The notes under the pieces were generated by a model. That model did no database searches. It was not told the origin of the DNA and saw only the letters and a list, made by a program, of their open reading frames with translations. Position numbers and translations under genes: made by a program. DNA of 64,000 nucleotides from Gilvimarinus sp. 2_MG-2023 (GTDB taxonomy: Bacteria; Pseudomonadota; Gammaproteobacteria; Pseudomonadales; Cellvibrionaceae): NCBI RefSeq assembly GCF_030547685.1, contig NZ_JAUOQM010000044.1, positions 314,862-378,861 on the forward strand, in the 5' to 3' direction. Within the stretch, counting starts at the first letter, position 1. Each line of letters opens with the position of its first letter. Positions 27,086-35,981 of this stretch are shown in pieces.

Positions 27086-28181
27086 GGACTTGATGCCGTT
27101 TGGGTTTTTGGGTGCCGGGCTTCAGATTATTACGCTGCTTAGTAACTTTCTTCGCGCTACTAGGTGTGTAATCCATCGACTCTTGACCGCCCATACCCAC
27201 TACTAAGAAGGGATTGAAGTCTCCGAAATTCGAATCATGGTAGACTTCGAAATCTTTGATTGCTTGCTCGATTGTTCTTAAGCGACTGAGGGAAAAGCGT
27301 GTTTTTCGGAGTATCGTTGGAGTGATTTTTTTCTGGTTCATATCGATGCAATAAGCGATAGATTCTTGCAGCCATGAAGCCAGTATCCCAGGGCAACCCA
27401 GGGAGTGATTAATAAGAAAGCCAAAATCATCATTGATTTTTGGGTCTATAGGGATACCTAGGTGCCTCACTAGTGATGCATAGAACGTCGCAAACTCCCT
27501 GCGTTCGTCATCGTCATCGCACCGATATCGCGGGAAGTAGATGGGGCTAATACGGCGGGTTAATTGTTCATTGATATCTTCAAGGTGTCGTGCCTCATGA
27601 GTGCCAAAAAATAGCAAGCGGGTATCCATTGTGTTGGCCCATGTCTTCAGGCGATTGACATTAGCTTTTCTAGTTTTGTCAGGTAAGCCCTCGACGATGT
27701 TTTGGGATTCGTCCACTAAGATGGCAATAGGGCGCAGGGCTTTCACTCGCTTTCTTAACAAGTCCTGCAACTTAGCGATCCCTATCTTGGGGCCAGACCG
27801 CGTATCTCGTCCAATTTTCATGCCTTGATGTATGTGGTCTAAGTCTACTTTCGAGTCGACCTCGTCTTCGCCAAGTTCAACGAGAAGGTCGGCGAGAAAC
27901 TCCCTCCATGGAAACGAATTTTCGGTCTGTGCTGGGGCTTCAACTACTATGGGGGGGTGCAGGTGATCTCTCCATCCATTTGATTGCTTGTCTTGTAGCT
28001 TATCCGTTAAAAAATTGATTAGTGTGGTCTTTCCAACACCGGTAGGACCTAGCACACTGGTTATCTCGTCATGACGCCCGTGTTGTATTTTCCGGAGTAC
28101 CTTAGACAGCACGTCGCGGAAGTGATGGTGCTCGATAGCTACACCATTCTCCATCAAGGCAAGCAACTCTTCATTCATCAT
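27069..28181 (-). CDS. tnsC: TnsC-like transposition ATPase
   Basis: AAA+ regulator that couples target selection (TniQ) with the transposase. The Walker A motif is GPTGVGKTTLINFL and Walker B is IAILVDESQN, with sensor-region GTHEARHL. I chose ATG 28181 (MMNEELL) because AGGTGA lies just upstream and it overlaps the tnsAB stop; the longer frame opening at 28331 would read far into tnsAB. About 370 aa. The C-terminus is basic. The next gene, tniQ, starts before this stop. Confidence 0.82.
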   Translation of the reverse strand: MMNEELLALMENGVAIEHHHFRDVLSKVLRKIQHGRHDEITSVLGPTGVGKTTLINFLTDKLQDKQSNGWRDHLHPPIVVEAPAQTENSFPWREFLADLLVELGEDEVDSKVDLDHIHQGMKIGRDTRSGPKIGIAKLQDLLRKRVKALRPIAILVDESQNIVEGLPDKTRKANVNRLKTWANTMDTRLLFFGTHEARHLEDINEQLTRRISPIYFPRYRCDDDDERREFATFYASLVRHLGIPIDPKINDDFGFLINHSLGCPGILASWLQESIAYCIDMNQKKITPTILRKTRFSLSRLRTIEQAIKDFEVYHDSNFGDFNPFLVVGMGGQESMDYTPSSAKKVTKQRNNLKPGTQKPKRHQVHDTQN

Positions 28182-30795
28182 GTTCACCTTTAGATAGGCG
28201 GGTTGAAGGAAGCAATTCGAGTGAGTCGAAATCAATGGTCTCTGGAGAGAAGTAGGCATCTTCGTGCCGATCAGTCGTGGTGGTGAGTGATTGACCAATA
28301 TTAAATTGGTTATGCTCGGCCTCGGCCTCATGGTGATGGAGCGTTACTGAAGTCTTGGGACCTTGCCTATAGCGCCGACCATGACGAAGTTTTCGTGAAT
28401 AGACTTCCATATGGGCTAACTGAACTCCTTTGTCGTGGCACTCTCTGACTATGACATCGTTTGTAGTGAGCTTTACCCACCGATTTTCGATTTTCCCCCA
28501 TATATATGAAATATCGTAAGGGTCAAATTTCACCGGAATCCTACATTTCTTGCCCGAGTACCCAGGCACCTTTACAGAGAGAAGGTAGTCGACATTGTTA
28601 AAGTGGAGTTGATTATTGGTAAGCGTTCGGCAGCCATCTTTGCTGTGGGCGTTGGGAAGTGTAGCTAGTATAAATGCGACTTCTGACTTGATTTTGGTGC
28701 CGGGGCACTCGTCAAATGTGGATAATGATCGGTCCCACCGAGATTGTGCTGTTTCACTTATACCTCGTCGCGCAATATGTGGATGCCGAAGGTACGCGTA
28801 GTCTTTTAGTGCTGTATTGAAAGTATCTGGTGTCCAAGATGCCCGTTTCGAGGAGTGGTGTGATGTGCTTTGTCCTCTCCCAAGCTTTTGAAGCTGTTTA
28901 TTGCCTTTCAGGCAATGGATCAGCTCTGACTCGGTGGTACCAAAAACCCGCTCTATGATTGATCCGTGTCTACTCGCACATTTAGGTCTACGGCGTTTAT
29001 GCATACCAAGGTCACTAATCGTGGCGTCGAAATAATTACTTTTGAAGTCTGGGCCGTGATCTGCAACTAAAAATAGGGGTAGCCTGCTATACCGTCGATA
29101 ACACTCTCTCAAAAGCATCATGGTTGCTCGATATGATGGCTTCTCGAACGATATATAGACGGCTAGAATCTTCCGGCTGTGGCCGTCGTACAACGTACTT
29201 AGGTTGAGAGTTCCTTCTAGCGGCTCTCCGGTGATTTTCGATACTAGTGTCATTTCGACTGGCGTATGGTCCACGTGCACCACCTCGAATATGAAGTCGC
29301 CGTGGTAAGGGAGGTCCCAGTTGAGATCGATCTCTCGTGGCTCTGGTCCGAGGGCGTATGATGCTCTGAACCCCTGTTGTTTAAGAATGCGGTATTTGAC
29401 ATCAATTTTATTTACACGTTTATAGAAAGCATTAAGAGAGCAAGCTGTAAGTCCGAGCTTGTCACAGTCCGCCTTGAAATCCCCATATACTTTGTAAGTG
29501 GACGGAGGTGAGGGTTGAAGAAGTGTTTTCTCTATATGCTGATTTATTAGGTCCAGGACCTCTGGAATTAAGCGAGACTCTCTATTTCCGCGCTGATCTT
29601 TTTTTGAAATTAATCCTATAAGTGGGTCAGACGATAGCTTGGCGCTTTTTTTCCATCGATTTAGAGTTCGGGCACTAACGGGCGCTTGTTGTTCAGGTGG
29701 TCTTTTCAGTATGGCTTGGCGTGTTAGCGCTTCATCAATTTGATGAGCTTTGTATGAGCATAAGATATTCTCTGCTCTAAGACTTTCCAGGTATCGTGAA
29801 TCTTTAACGTAAATCTCTTGCAGGCTAAATGCTTGGGTTAGATCATCGTCCGTTAATGTAACTAACCGTGATTCTCCCCTTATGGTTAACGAAACGTTCG
29901 GATAGTCATTAACGTTCAAGACCTCCCATTCCGCTCCCTGCCACCAAACTGAAGGTGAATCTTTTAGTTGTCTTATGCTGACTGCAGCTACTAGTTGCTC
30001 CTCTTTAGTAAGGCGGTTTACAGCATCCATATATGTCCTGTCGTAATATACCCAGACGAATTCCGGTTGACATAATAGTTGGGCATTGAGGTCTACAAAA
30101 ATCTGAGAGTGAAACAGCGCCTGAATCACAGCGGGTTGTGGAAAGGCATCATTGATGTCATTTAGCCTGAGCCGATTTCCTGACCTTCTGATGGCTTGGA
30201 CTACTTTCTCTGAAATGATTTCATCATGAATTTTAAGATCGTCTATAAAGTTGAGTAGAAATATGCAGTTTCTTGTGAACACAGGTGTGAAATCACGATC
30301 TGTAGAGATCACGTGTTTTAGACCGAGCTCGTTCGCCGCAGCGACGGCTGGTGGAGACGCATAACCTTGGGCAGTTTTTATAAACCTGTTGGGATTATCT
30401 ACAACGGCTTTCTCTAGAAACGAGACCTTTTTACATTCCACCAGATGCACTCCATCCTTTCGTACAACGAGAAAGTCTGGGGTCTCAAGATGTGTGACCT
30501 TTTTTCCATGTTTATTTCTATAGCTGATCTTGATCGCCTCAGGTTGGTCATAGTAGGCGATGACGGTCGAGCTAAACTCGCACCATAGTAGAAACGGTAG
30601 TTCTGCCGCTCTAGATTCTGAGTTCTGAGTCCATTTCATCTTTCGTGAAGCTATTGTGTCGTGGACGCTTAGATAGCGGCCATTCGGGAGGCGACTTGGC
30701 GCGTTGGAATTGATCACCCGACTTATATATGCGATGCCTAAACGCGGTATGACTCGAGTACGGAGGTAGAGTTTAAACTGTGAAATAGTGAACAT
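28171..30795 (-). CDS. tnsAB: TnsA-TnsB fusion transposase
   Basis: The 874-aa product joins two functions. The N-terminal approx. 230 residues form a TnsA-type PD-(D/E)xK endonuclease (ETPDFLVVRKDGVHLVECKK). A helix-turn-helix linker follows. Then a TnsB-type DDE integrase core: first Asp in VVHVDHTP (about 500), second in LVADHGPDF (about 578), Glu in GSIIERVFG (about 610). Such fusions are known in several Tn7-like branches, including some CRISPR-associated ones. Together TnsA and TnsB give cut-and-paste transposition. As first gene of the operon it should lie next to the transposon right end, so the element would extend leftwards over CBASS and BREX. Confidence 0.85.
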   Translation of the reverse strand: MFTISQFKLYLRTRVIPRLGIAYISRVINSNAPSRLPNGRYLSVHDTIASRKMKWTQNSESRAAELPFLLWCEFSSTVIAYYDQPEAIKISYRNKHGKKVTHLETPDFLVVRKDGVHLVECKKVSFLEKAVVDNPNRFIKTAQGYASPPAVAAANELGLKHVISTDRDFTPVFTRNCIFLLNFIDDLKIHDEIISEKVVQAIRRSGNRLRLNDINDAFPQPAVIQALFHSQIFVDLNAQLLCQPEFVWVYYDRTYMDAVNRLTKEEQLVAAVSIRQLKDSPSVWWQGAEWEVLNVNDYPNVSLTIRGESRLVTLTDDDLTQAFSLQEIYVKDSRYLESLRAENILCSYKAHQIDEALTRQAILKRPPEQQAPVSARTLNRWKKSAKLSSDPLIGLISKKDQRGNRESRLIPEVLDLINQHIEKTLLQPSPPSTYKVYGDFKADCDKLGLTACSLNAFYKRVNKIDVKYRILKQQGFRASYALGPEPREIDLNWDLPYHGDFIFEVVHVDHTPVEMTLVSKITGEPLEGTLNLSTLYDGHSRKILAVYISFEKPSYRATMMLLRECYRRYSRLPLFLVADHGPDFKSNYFDATISDLGMHKRRRPKCASRHGSIIERVFGTTESELIHCLKGNKQLQKLGRGQSTSHHSSKRASWTPDTFNTALKDYAYLRHPHIARRGISETAQSRWDRSLSTFDECPGTKIKSEVAFILATLPNAHSKDGCRTLTNNQLHFNNVDYLLSVKVPGYSGKKCRIPVKFDPYDISYIWGKIENRWVKLTTNDVIVRECHDKGVQLAHMEVYSRKLRHGRRYRQGPKTSVTLHHHEAEAEHNQFNIGQSLTTTTDRHEDAYFSPETIDFDSLELLPSTRLSKGEHDE

Positions 30796-30996
30796 AGGTA
30801 TCCCTCTGCTCGAGGCTTGGCGCTCGTCGATTGGACGAGTTTAGGCTTCGAACGAAAATTCGAGTATGGGTAGCTTGACAGGACTCTTTAGGAAAGGGAT
30901 ACTGAACCTACAACCACGAAGGTATTCCCTTCCCTAAAGGCCGGAGCAAGGAATTGTTTCGGCTTTTTTGTATCTACATGATTAATTTCCTCACGG
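30796..30996. repeat. inverted repeats upstream of tnsAB, candidate transposon right-end region
   Basis: An interrupted inverted repeat pairs 30886-30902 (CTTTAGGAAAGGGATAC) with 30922-30939 (GTATTCCCTTCCCTAAAG). A further GTATCCC occurs at about 30798-30804, and CTCGTC/GACGAG form a small dyad near 30827-30843. Repeated GTAT(T)CCC units upstream of a Tn7-like transposase are what TnsB-binding sites would look like, but no terminal TGT/ACA dinucleotide or target duplication was identified. GCCG...CGGC followed by TTTTTT (about 30941-30968) could be a plus-strand terminator. Confidence 0.4.
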
Positions 30997-31347
30997 TTAC
31001 TTTCCGATTATTGACCTGATTCGGGTCAATTGCTCATCATTAATTCGGCCTAAACGACCCGCCAACCAATGCATCAGCTCGTACTCTTTCGATTGTGCAT
31101 GCATAGGTATAATGACTTTACGGTGTGAAATACCTGCTGCGGTATACAGCGCTTGAGATTCTTGCTCTGACAACCTCAACTCGACAGCGATAGCATCAAT
31201 AACCGACCTGCTAGGAGGTGCTTTACCACCATGCATAACACGGGAAATGTAGCCGGCATCTATTCCAATTCTTTCTGCTAAATATCGCTGACTAAACCGC
31301 CGTTCAACTAGATACCGCTTCAACTGTTGCCCAAACGGGGTCATCAC
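30997..31347 (-). CDS. XRE-family transcriptional regulator
   Basis: 116 aa with an N-terminal helix-turn-helix (FSQRYLAERIGIDAGYISRV, about residues 19-38). No enzymatic domain. It is transcribed towards tnsAB, 200 nt away, so it may control the transposon genes or be transposon cargo. A dyad GATCAT-ATA-ATGATC at 31442-31456, about 95 nt upstream, overlaps a TATAAT-like sequence and could be its operator. Confidence 0.75.
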   Translation of the reverse strand: MMTPFGQQLKRYLVERRFSQRYLAERIGIDAGYISRVMHGGKAPPSRSVIDAIAVELRLSEQESQALYTAAGISHRKVIIPMHAQSKEYELMHWLAGRLGRINDEQLTRIRSIIGK

Positions 31348-31848
31348 AGGTCACCCACTGCTGTTTTTTCTTTAACCTTCACATGATGACAAAAAACGCA
31401 CAAAAAATCAACAACCCACTGATTTTAAAGGATTTTTTTATGATCATATAATGATCCTAAAATTGATATTGCTTACCTTAAAAGCCTTTCAATGTACAAA
31501 AACTTTCTTAATTTCAATTAGATACGTAATTAACAATTCAAGTTTCTAACACGACTTTATTGCCGACGAGCAGATATTTTTCCTGTTCATATTTTGCTGA
31601 AAAAACAAGGAGGAGGAAGGCTAAAGCATTTAAAAGTTGACCATTTTTTGCTCATGCCTTAGCATAGTTAGTGCTAGTTAACCTGAGAGGAGAATTGTAT
31701 GGTTGGCCCAAGACTTCGTTGAATGAAAACAGCAAGCTCCTACTTCTAACTGAAACTTAATATTTCCACTCATTTTATTTGTTCCGTGCTGTAAATCCGC
31801 GCATGAGTTTGAACAATGCAAAATAAGTTTGAACAAGCACGTGAATGT
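31348..31848. promoter_or_regulatory. AT-rich gap with a dyad operator candidate
   Basis: No gene in 500 bp. GATCAT (31442-31447), spacer ATA, ATGATC (31451-31456) form a perfect dyad overlapping a TATAAT/ATTATA promoter-like element, upstream of the XRE gene. AGTTTGAACAA is present twice in direct orientation at about 31806-31816 and 31826-31836, just outside the integron integrase stop; see the flanking repeat entry. Confidence 0.45.
31823..31836 (+). repeat. 14-bp inverted repeat, left flank of the integron
   Basis: ATAAGTTTGAACAA here is matched exactly, in inverted orientation, by TTGTTCAAACTTAT at 38349-38362. The two copies bracket the integrase gene and the whole cassette array. Additional partial copies (AGTTTGAACAA, TTGAACAA) lie nearby on both sides, as in transposon ends with several transposase-binding sites. 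Confidence 0.5.
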
Positions 31849-32816
31849 TTAGAATAGGCTATCGACAGGGCTACGAGCGCCAGCACGACGCTGGCCAATG
31901 ACGTGAGTGTATATTTCCGTGGTCCTCAAGTCAGAATGTCCGAGCAATTCTTGTACTGTGCGGATATCGCTACCGTTAAGCAGTAAGTTTGTCGCGAATG
32001 AATGCCGAAAAGTATGCGCGGTGACTCGTTTATGGACTCCACTGGCTTTAACGGCTTTGCGTAAGTTTTTGGCAAAGGCTGTTCCGTGTAGATGATGCCG
32101 GCAAATATAACCATCATAGGGATGTTGGCAGCGAGTCGTAGAGGGAAACAAGTATTGCCAGGCAAAATCAGTTAACGACTTACCGTATTTTCGGTGCAGG
32201 GCCGGAGCAATCGAGGTAGATCCATATCCTTCAGCTAGATCGGTTTGGTGCGTTAGTTGTGCCTGTGCGATCTGTTGTTGAATAGGGGAGATAAGTGCCT
32301 CTGGTAGCAACGTATATCGGTCCTTCGCTCCTTTCCCTCTGAAGATGTAGATAGATCGGTTATGAAGATCAACGTCTTTTACACGTAAGGACAGCGTTTC
32401 ATGAATACGGAAACCACAACCATAGAGTAATGCTGTAATAAACCAATACTCTCCTCTGAGTTGTTCTAATATGGCGGATATTTCCACGGGAGCCAGTACC
32501 GTTGGGACATTTTTGGGCGTTTGGCGAAACCGTACTGCAAGTCTTCAATTTCTCGCTCAATTATGTATCTGTATAAAAAGACAATCGCACAGAGCGCTTG
32601 ATTCTGAGTCGCAGCACTAACTTTGCGATTAACCGCGAGGTAGCTCAGAAACCTTTCTATTTCTGCGTTCCCCAACACCTCGGGGTGTCGTTTATCATTA
32701 AACAAGATGAAGTGACGAATCCAGTAAAGATAGGTCTTTTCTGTGCGTAAGCTGTAGTGGCGAGTACGAAGCTCAGTTCGGACCCGCTCAATGAAGGGTG
32801 AGGGTTTCACAGGCAA
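31849..32816 (-). pseudogene. intI: integron integrase IntI, frameshifted
   Basis: Tyrosine recombinase that moves gene cassettes. The N-terminal part (32816 down to about 32510) and C-terminal part (about 32510 to 31849) are in different frames. The first runs KRPKMSQ and stops soon after; the other frame supplies the expected KNVPTVLAPVEISAILEQL. The shift sits in an AAAAA run near 32508-32512 that is one A short. The C-terminal part keeps catalytic motifs (GCGFRIHETLSLR, HTFRHSFATNLL, GHSDLRTTEIYTH) and the IntI-specific insertion around WQYLFPST...HHLHGTAF. Without a correcting slip the enzyme is dead. Confidence 0.88.
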
Positions 32817-32839
32817 CTCCCATTATACTGTATGTATAT

Positions 32840-33879
32840 AAGGGGTATCCACTTAGCTCCACCTCTGTCAACATGTAGCATATGACTATTCCATCTAAAT
32901 CGCTTACAGCCGGTCAAGATTACCCCCAATCTTGGAGCCAATTTTGCGGCTGGTTTCACGATGAAATAAGCTGCGTTAACTATTTGTTGAAAATGCGATG
33001 GCCAGAAGAGTTTACTTGCCCCAAGTGTGAGGCAAAGGGCGACCCTTATCAGTTGAGCCGTAAGCGCCTGATGTGTCGCTCATGTCGCTATCAATGTACG
33101 GTTACCGTGGGTACGATTTTTGAGAAAACACGTATTCCTCTGAGAGATTGGTTTGCCGCGGCATGGTATATCACTAATCAAAAAAATGGAGTTAGTGCGC
33201 TCGGGTTGAAGAGCGCGCTAGGCTTGGGTAGCTACCAAACCGCCTGGTCTATGTTGCATAAATTAAGAAGAGCCATGGTCAACCCCCTTCGTGATAAGTT
33301 AGGCGGCGTTGTGGAAGTCGATGAAACCTTTCTTGGGGGGCCGGAGACCGGCAAAAGAAGCTCCGTACAGTACACCGCAAAAAAAGTTACAGTTATTATT
33401 GCTGTTGAGGTACTTGCGCCCAAAGGGTTTGGTAGGATTCGATTACGACGAATTTCGAGAGCGTCAAAAGAAAATGCCCTGTCTTTTATCCAAGAGGAAG
33501 TTGAGAAAGGCACCATCATCCAAACCGACGGCTCTCCTATTTATCATGCCTTGCCGGATTTAGGGTATATTCGCGAGAAAATCGTTCATCTTGGAGCCAA
33601 GGACCCCGCGCATATCACTATGCCCGGAGTGCATAGAGTGGCATCATTGTTGAAGCGCTGGTTACTGGGTACATTTCAGGGCTCGGTAAACAGTGAGCAT
33701 CTGGATTATTATCTTGATGAGTTTTCATTTCGATTTAACCGACGCGCCTCCAAATCTCGCGGCCTATTGTTTTATAGATTATTGGAGCAGTCAGTCATTA
33801 CTGCTCCAATAACGTACCAAGGGATTAAAATTAGCAAACACAACATATAGTAGTTGGTGGAGCTAAGTGGATACCCCTT
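32840..33879 (+). mobile_element. IS1595-family insertion sequence (1040 bp)
   Basis: Complete element. The terminal inverted repeats begin AAGGGGTATCCACTTAGCTC at 32840 and are matched in inverted orientation ending at 33879 (at least 23 bp identical). The target duplication ATGTATAT is exact on both sides (32832-32839 and 33880-33887), 8 bp as usual for this family. One transposase gene fills it. Intact ends, duplication and ORF indicate a recent insertion. Confidence 0.93.
32882..33850 (+). CDS. IS1595-family transposase
   Basis: 322 aa, full length. N-terminal zinc ribbon (CPKCEAKGD...CRSCRYQCTVTVGTIFE, about residues 39-82), then the IS1595/ISXO2-type catalytic domain with first Asp in VVEVDETFLGG, second in IIQTDGSPIY, and the C-terminal SVNSEHLDYYLDEFSFRFNRR signature. 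It starts 42 nt inside the left inverted repeat and stops 29 nt before the right end, with no frame damage, so it is probably active. Confidence 0.93.
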   Translation: MTIPSKSLTAGQDYPQSWSQFCGWFHDEISCVNYLLKMRWPEEFTCPKCEAKGDPYQLSRKRLMCRSCRYQCTVTVGTIFEKTRIPLRDWFAAAWYITNQKNGVSALGLKSALGLGSYQTAWSMLHKLRRAMVNPLRDKLGGVVEVDETFLGGPETGKRSSVQYTAKKVTVIIAVEVLAPKGFGRIRLRRISRASKENALSFIQEEVEKGTIIQTDGSPIYHALPDLGYIREKIVHLGAKDPAHITMPGVHRVASLLKRWLLGTFQGSVNSEHLDYYLDEFSFRFNRRASKSRGLLFYRLLEQSVITAPITYQGIKISKHNI

Positions 33880-33892
33880 ATGTATATACAGT

Positions 33893-34247
33893 TTTAATGG
33901 GAAATTGAACAAATTCAAGTGTAGGGTACTATGAGTAACAAGTTTAGTGGTCTTTGTTTTCCCAGGCTCCCAATTCTAACCCTCTGAAATGTATGTATAT
34001 TTTTTAATTCGTTGAGTGCATAGAAGACCTCGTTGCGGTCTCGTTAAACACGATGGCTTCGTTTTTACAGTGATAGCCTGTAGAAAAATATGTGCTAACT
34101 CCTTGAATTTGATATGATTTCTGACGATAAATGGACGAAAAACTGGCGGGATGTTGTGTTGTATAATCGGAATTCCGTCTAATACACTGTTGTACAAACC
34201 CGCTGCGCGGGGGTGGTAACCCTTAACCCCAAAAAAGAGGACACGGA
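33893..34247. other. gap between intI promoter and IS91 gene; expected attI position
   Basis: No gene seen. attI should lie here, next to the intI promoter, but I cannot point to a GTTRRRY core with confidence. Near 34198-34210 ACCCGCTGCGCGGG makes a short GC-rich hairpin, 40 nt before the transposase start, which could be the subterminal hairpin of the IS91-like element. GAGGA at 34236-34240 is the ribosome-binding site of that gene. Confidence 0.4.
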
Positions 34248-35450
34248 ATGTCCGAACGAGCTTTACAGGAAATTTTTCAATCACAGTACGATGAATTGTT
34301 GTCGAGACCGCAACCGCTTAAAAATCTGAAAGCTATCGACGCAATTTCACAGTGCCGAACAAAGGCCATGGGAAGCAGCTTCTTTCAATGCGCGTCTCTG
34401 CACAAGCCGATCGAACTCAATCACTCCTGCCGACATCGAAGTTGTTTCTTGTGCGCTCAGAAAAAGCGTGTGGAGTGGATTGAAAATCAAAAGCACCGGT
34501 TGTTCCCCTGTGCACATTTCCACGTTATTTTTACGCTACCGCACGAGTACTTATCGCTGTGGCGATACAACGAGCGATTTTTTACTGACCTGTTGTTCTC
34601 GGCCAGCCGCGATACGTTAATGCTCATGGAAGATTCAAAATACCATGGCGTGACCCCTGGCATTATGACGGCACTGCATACGTGGGGGCGACAAATGAAT
34701 CTCCATCCACATGTGCATTGTTTAGTGTCCGCCGGGGGCTTAAAGGGCTCCGATCAATGGAAAGAAGTAGAGCAGTTTCTACTGCCTATTAAAGTCGTGA
34801 AGAGCCGATACCGAGCTATGGTGCAAAAACGGATTATGCAAGCGATAGAGTCGGATGAATTGATTTGTCCTCCCGACCAATCCTGGCAGAAGATACGCCA
34901 GCATTGGTCTGCCCTATGGAAGAAGGAATGGTCTGTACGTATTGAAAAGCGTTATGAACATGGTAAAGGCGTCATGCTCTACCTGAGCCGCTATCTAAAA
35001 GGTGGCCCCATGAACCCAAAGCAAATACTTTTTCGCAATGATCATGAAATACGCTTTCGTTACCTTGATCACCGGGACAAGCGCAAAAAAGACTTGCGCC
35101 TGCCCCTCGATGAATTCGCCCGTCGCTTACTCGAGCACGTACCGCAGGTAGGGCTGCACACGTTCCGGTATTATGGTTTGTATGCGCCAGCGACGAAGCG
35201 CCGCCGCTTACAGGCCTATAGATGCCTAAACTGCGCGCCCAAAAAACGATATAGCCCCCTCAGTACAGATGTGGTACTTTCTTGTTCTATATGCGGAGCC
35301 CCCGCTAGGCGGACGCACAGTTTTTGGAAAAATCAGGCGTCAAAAGCAATTTCCATAAATAAGAACGCGAACCCGACCTTGGGTGCGGGGTTTATACAAC
35401 AAGACGATGAAGACATCCCAGTCGGAGGCAGGTCGTTAGATACGTCCTAA
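34248..35450 (+). CDS. IS91-family HUH transposase
   Basis: 400 aa. N-terminal cysteine-rich region (HSCRHRSCFLCAQKK, about residues 59-74), HUH motif in NLHPHVHCLVSAGG (about 152), and the tyrosine motif MLYLSRYLKGG (about 245), followed by a C-terminal zinc region (CLNCAPKK, CSICGAPA). These Y-type enzymes transpose by rolling circle from oriIS to terIS and can drag flanking DNA. It sits between the intI promoter and the first recognisable cassette. The 3' end of the ORF runs over a GTTAGAT cassette-type core at 35435-35441, so the last five codons may be foreign. Confidence 0.88.
   Translation: MSERALQEIFQSQYDELLSRPQPLKNLKAIDAISQCRTKAMGSSFFQCASLHKPIELNHSCRHRSCFLCAQKKRVEWIENQKHRLFPCAHFHVIFTLPHEYLSLWRYNERFFTDLLFSASRDTLMLMEDSKYHGVTPGIMTALHTWGRQMNLHPHVHCLVSAGGLKGSDQWKEVEQFLLPIKVVKSRYRAMVQKRIMQAIESDELICPPDQSWQKIRQHWSALWKKEWSVRIEKRYEHGKGVMLYLSRYLKGGPMNPKQILFRNDHEIRFRYLDHRDKRKKDLRLPLDEFARRLLEHVPQVGLHTFRYYGLYAPATKRRRLQAYRCLNCAPKKRYSPLSTDVVLSCSICGAPARRTHSFWKNQASKAISINKNANPTLGAGFIQQDDEDIPVGGRSLDTS
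35435..35441 (+). other. GTTAGAT core, likely left boundary of the HNH cassette
   Basis: GTTAGAT fits the integron crossover consensus GTTRRRY. It lies in the last codons of the IS91 transposase and about 90 nt before the HNH gene, where a cassette junction is expected. No full hairpin is obvious around it. Confidence 0.4.
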
Positions 35451-35531
35451 ATGAGTCGCATGATTCATTTTTTTTGGTTCCGACTGCGATGCTTATCTAA
35501 GCGTTTATGCGTAAATGCATCAAAGTAAACT

Positions 35532-35846
35532 ATGGCAAATAATTGGAATATTCCAGCAGAGCTAGAAAAGGAAGTTCACGAGCGAGACAAAGCCTGCGTA
35601 TATTGTGGTAACTTGTTTCTGTCCTATAAGGAATCAGTCAAAGGTTCTGCAAGCTGGGAGCACGTTATTAACGATGCCTCTATAATCAACAGGGAAAATA
35701 TCTGCCTATGTTGTCGCGGCTGCAACGCAAGCAAGGGGCAAAAGAAGCTTTCTGTTTGGTTGCAAACTAATTACTGTAAAGAGCGTGGCATTACACCAGA
35801 GTCAGTTGCTCCCATAATAAAACAGGCAATTGCAAATGGTCAGTAA
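35532..35846 (+). CDS. HNH endonuclease-like cassette protein
   Basis: 104 aa with a small HNH/zinc fold: ACVYCGNLF (CxxC), SWEHVIND (the first His), ENICLCCRGCNASKGQKKL (second CxxC, Asn and following Lys). HNH proteins nick or cut DNA; in this context it may be a restriction-like or homing-type nuclease. It is the only ORF of the first cassette, with its attC right behind the stop. Confidence 0.75.
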   Translation: MANNWNIPAELEKEVHERDKACVYCGNLFLSYKESVKGSASWEHVINDASIINRENICLCCRGCNASKGQKKLSVWLQTNYCKERGITPESVAPIIKQAIANGQ

Positions 35847-35852
35847 GGTCAC

Positions 35853-35963
35853 GCATAACAATACGTGTCAGTCGGATAGTTTGTTCCGTGGCTCTTTTTT
35901 TGCTGATCGCTACGCTAGCAAAAAACGCCACTCCACAAACTACCGCTGCACTCTGCGTTAGCT
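35853..35963 (+). repeat. attC recombination site 1
   Basis: Imperfect inverted repeat of about 111 bp ending in GTTAGCT (35957-35963). GGATAGTTTGT near 35915-35925 region pairs with ACAAACTACC further on, with CGTGGC/GCCAC in the inner stem. The left core (GCATAAC, 35853-35859) is degenerate. It follows the HNH stop and precedes the next cassette. Confidence 0.7.
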
Positions 35964-35981
35964 CATAGGAAAGGTCGCCGA

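Larger units (their letters stand above)
32826..33892. promoter_or_regulatory. LexA (SOS) box of the integrase promoter, split by an IS
   Basis: Removing the IS (32840-33879) and one copy of its 8-bp duplication joins TACTG-TATGTATAT (32826-32839) to ATACAGT (33886-33892). That recreates TACTGTATGTATATACAGT, a near-perfect LexA operator (CTGT-N8-ACAG) 10-20 nt upstream of intI. LexA control of intI is established for many integrons. In the present DNA both half-sites are about 1 kb apart, so SOS control should be lost. Confidence 0.75.

Noticed and set aside
25715..30795. CRISPR-associated (CAST) transposon
   Set aside because: TnsAB fusion and TniQ occur in some CASTs, but no cas gene, CRISPR array or repeat-like spacer structure is present in the window.
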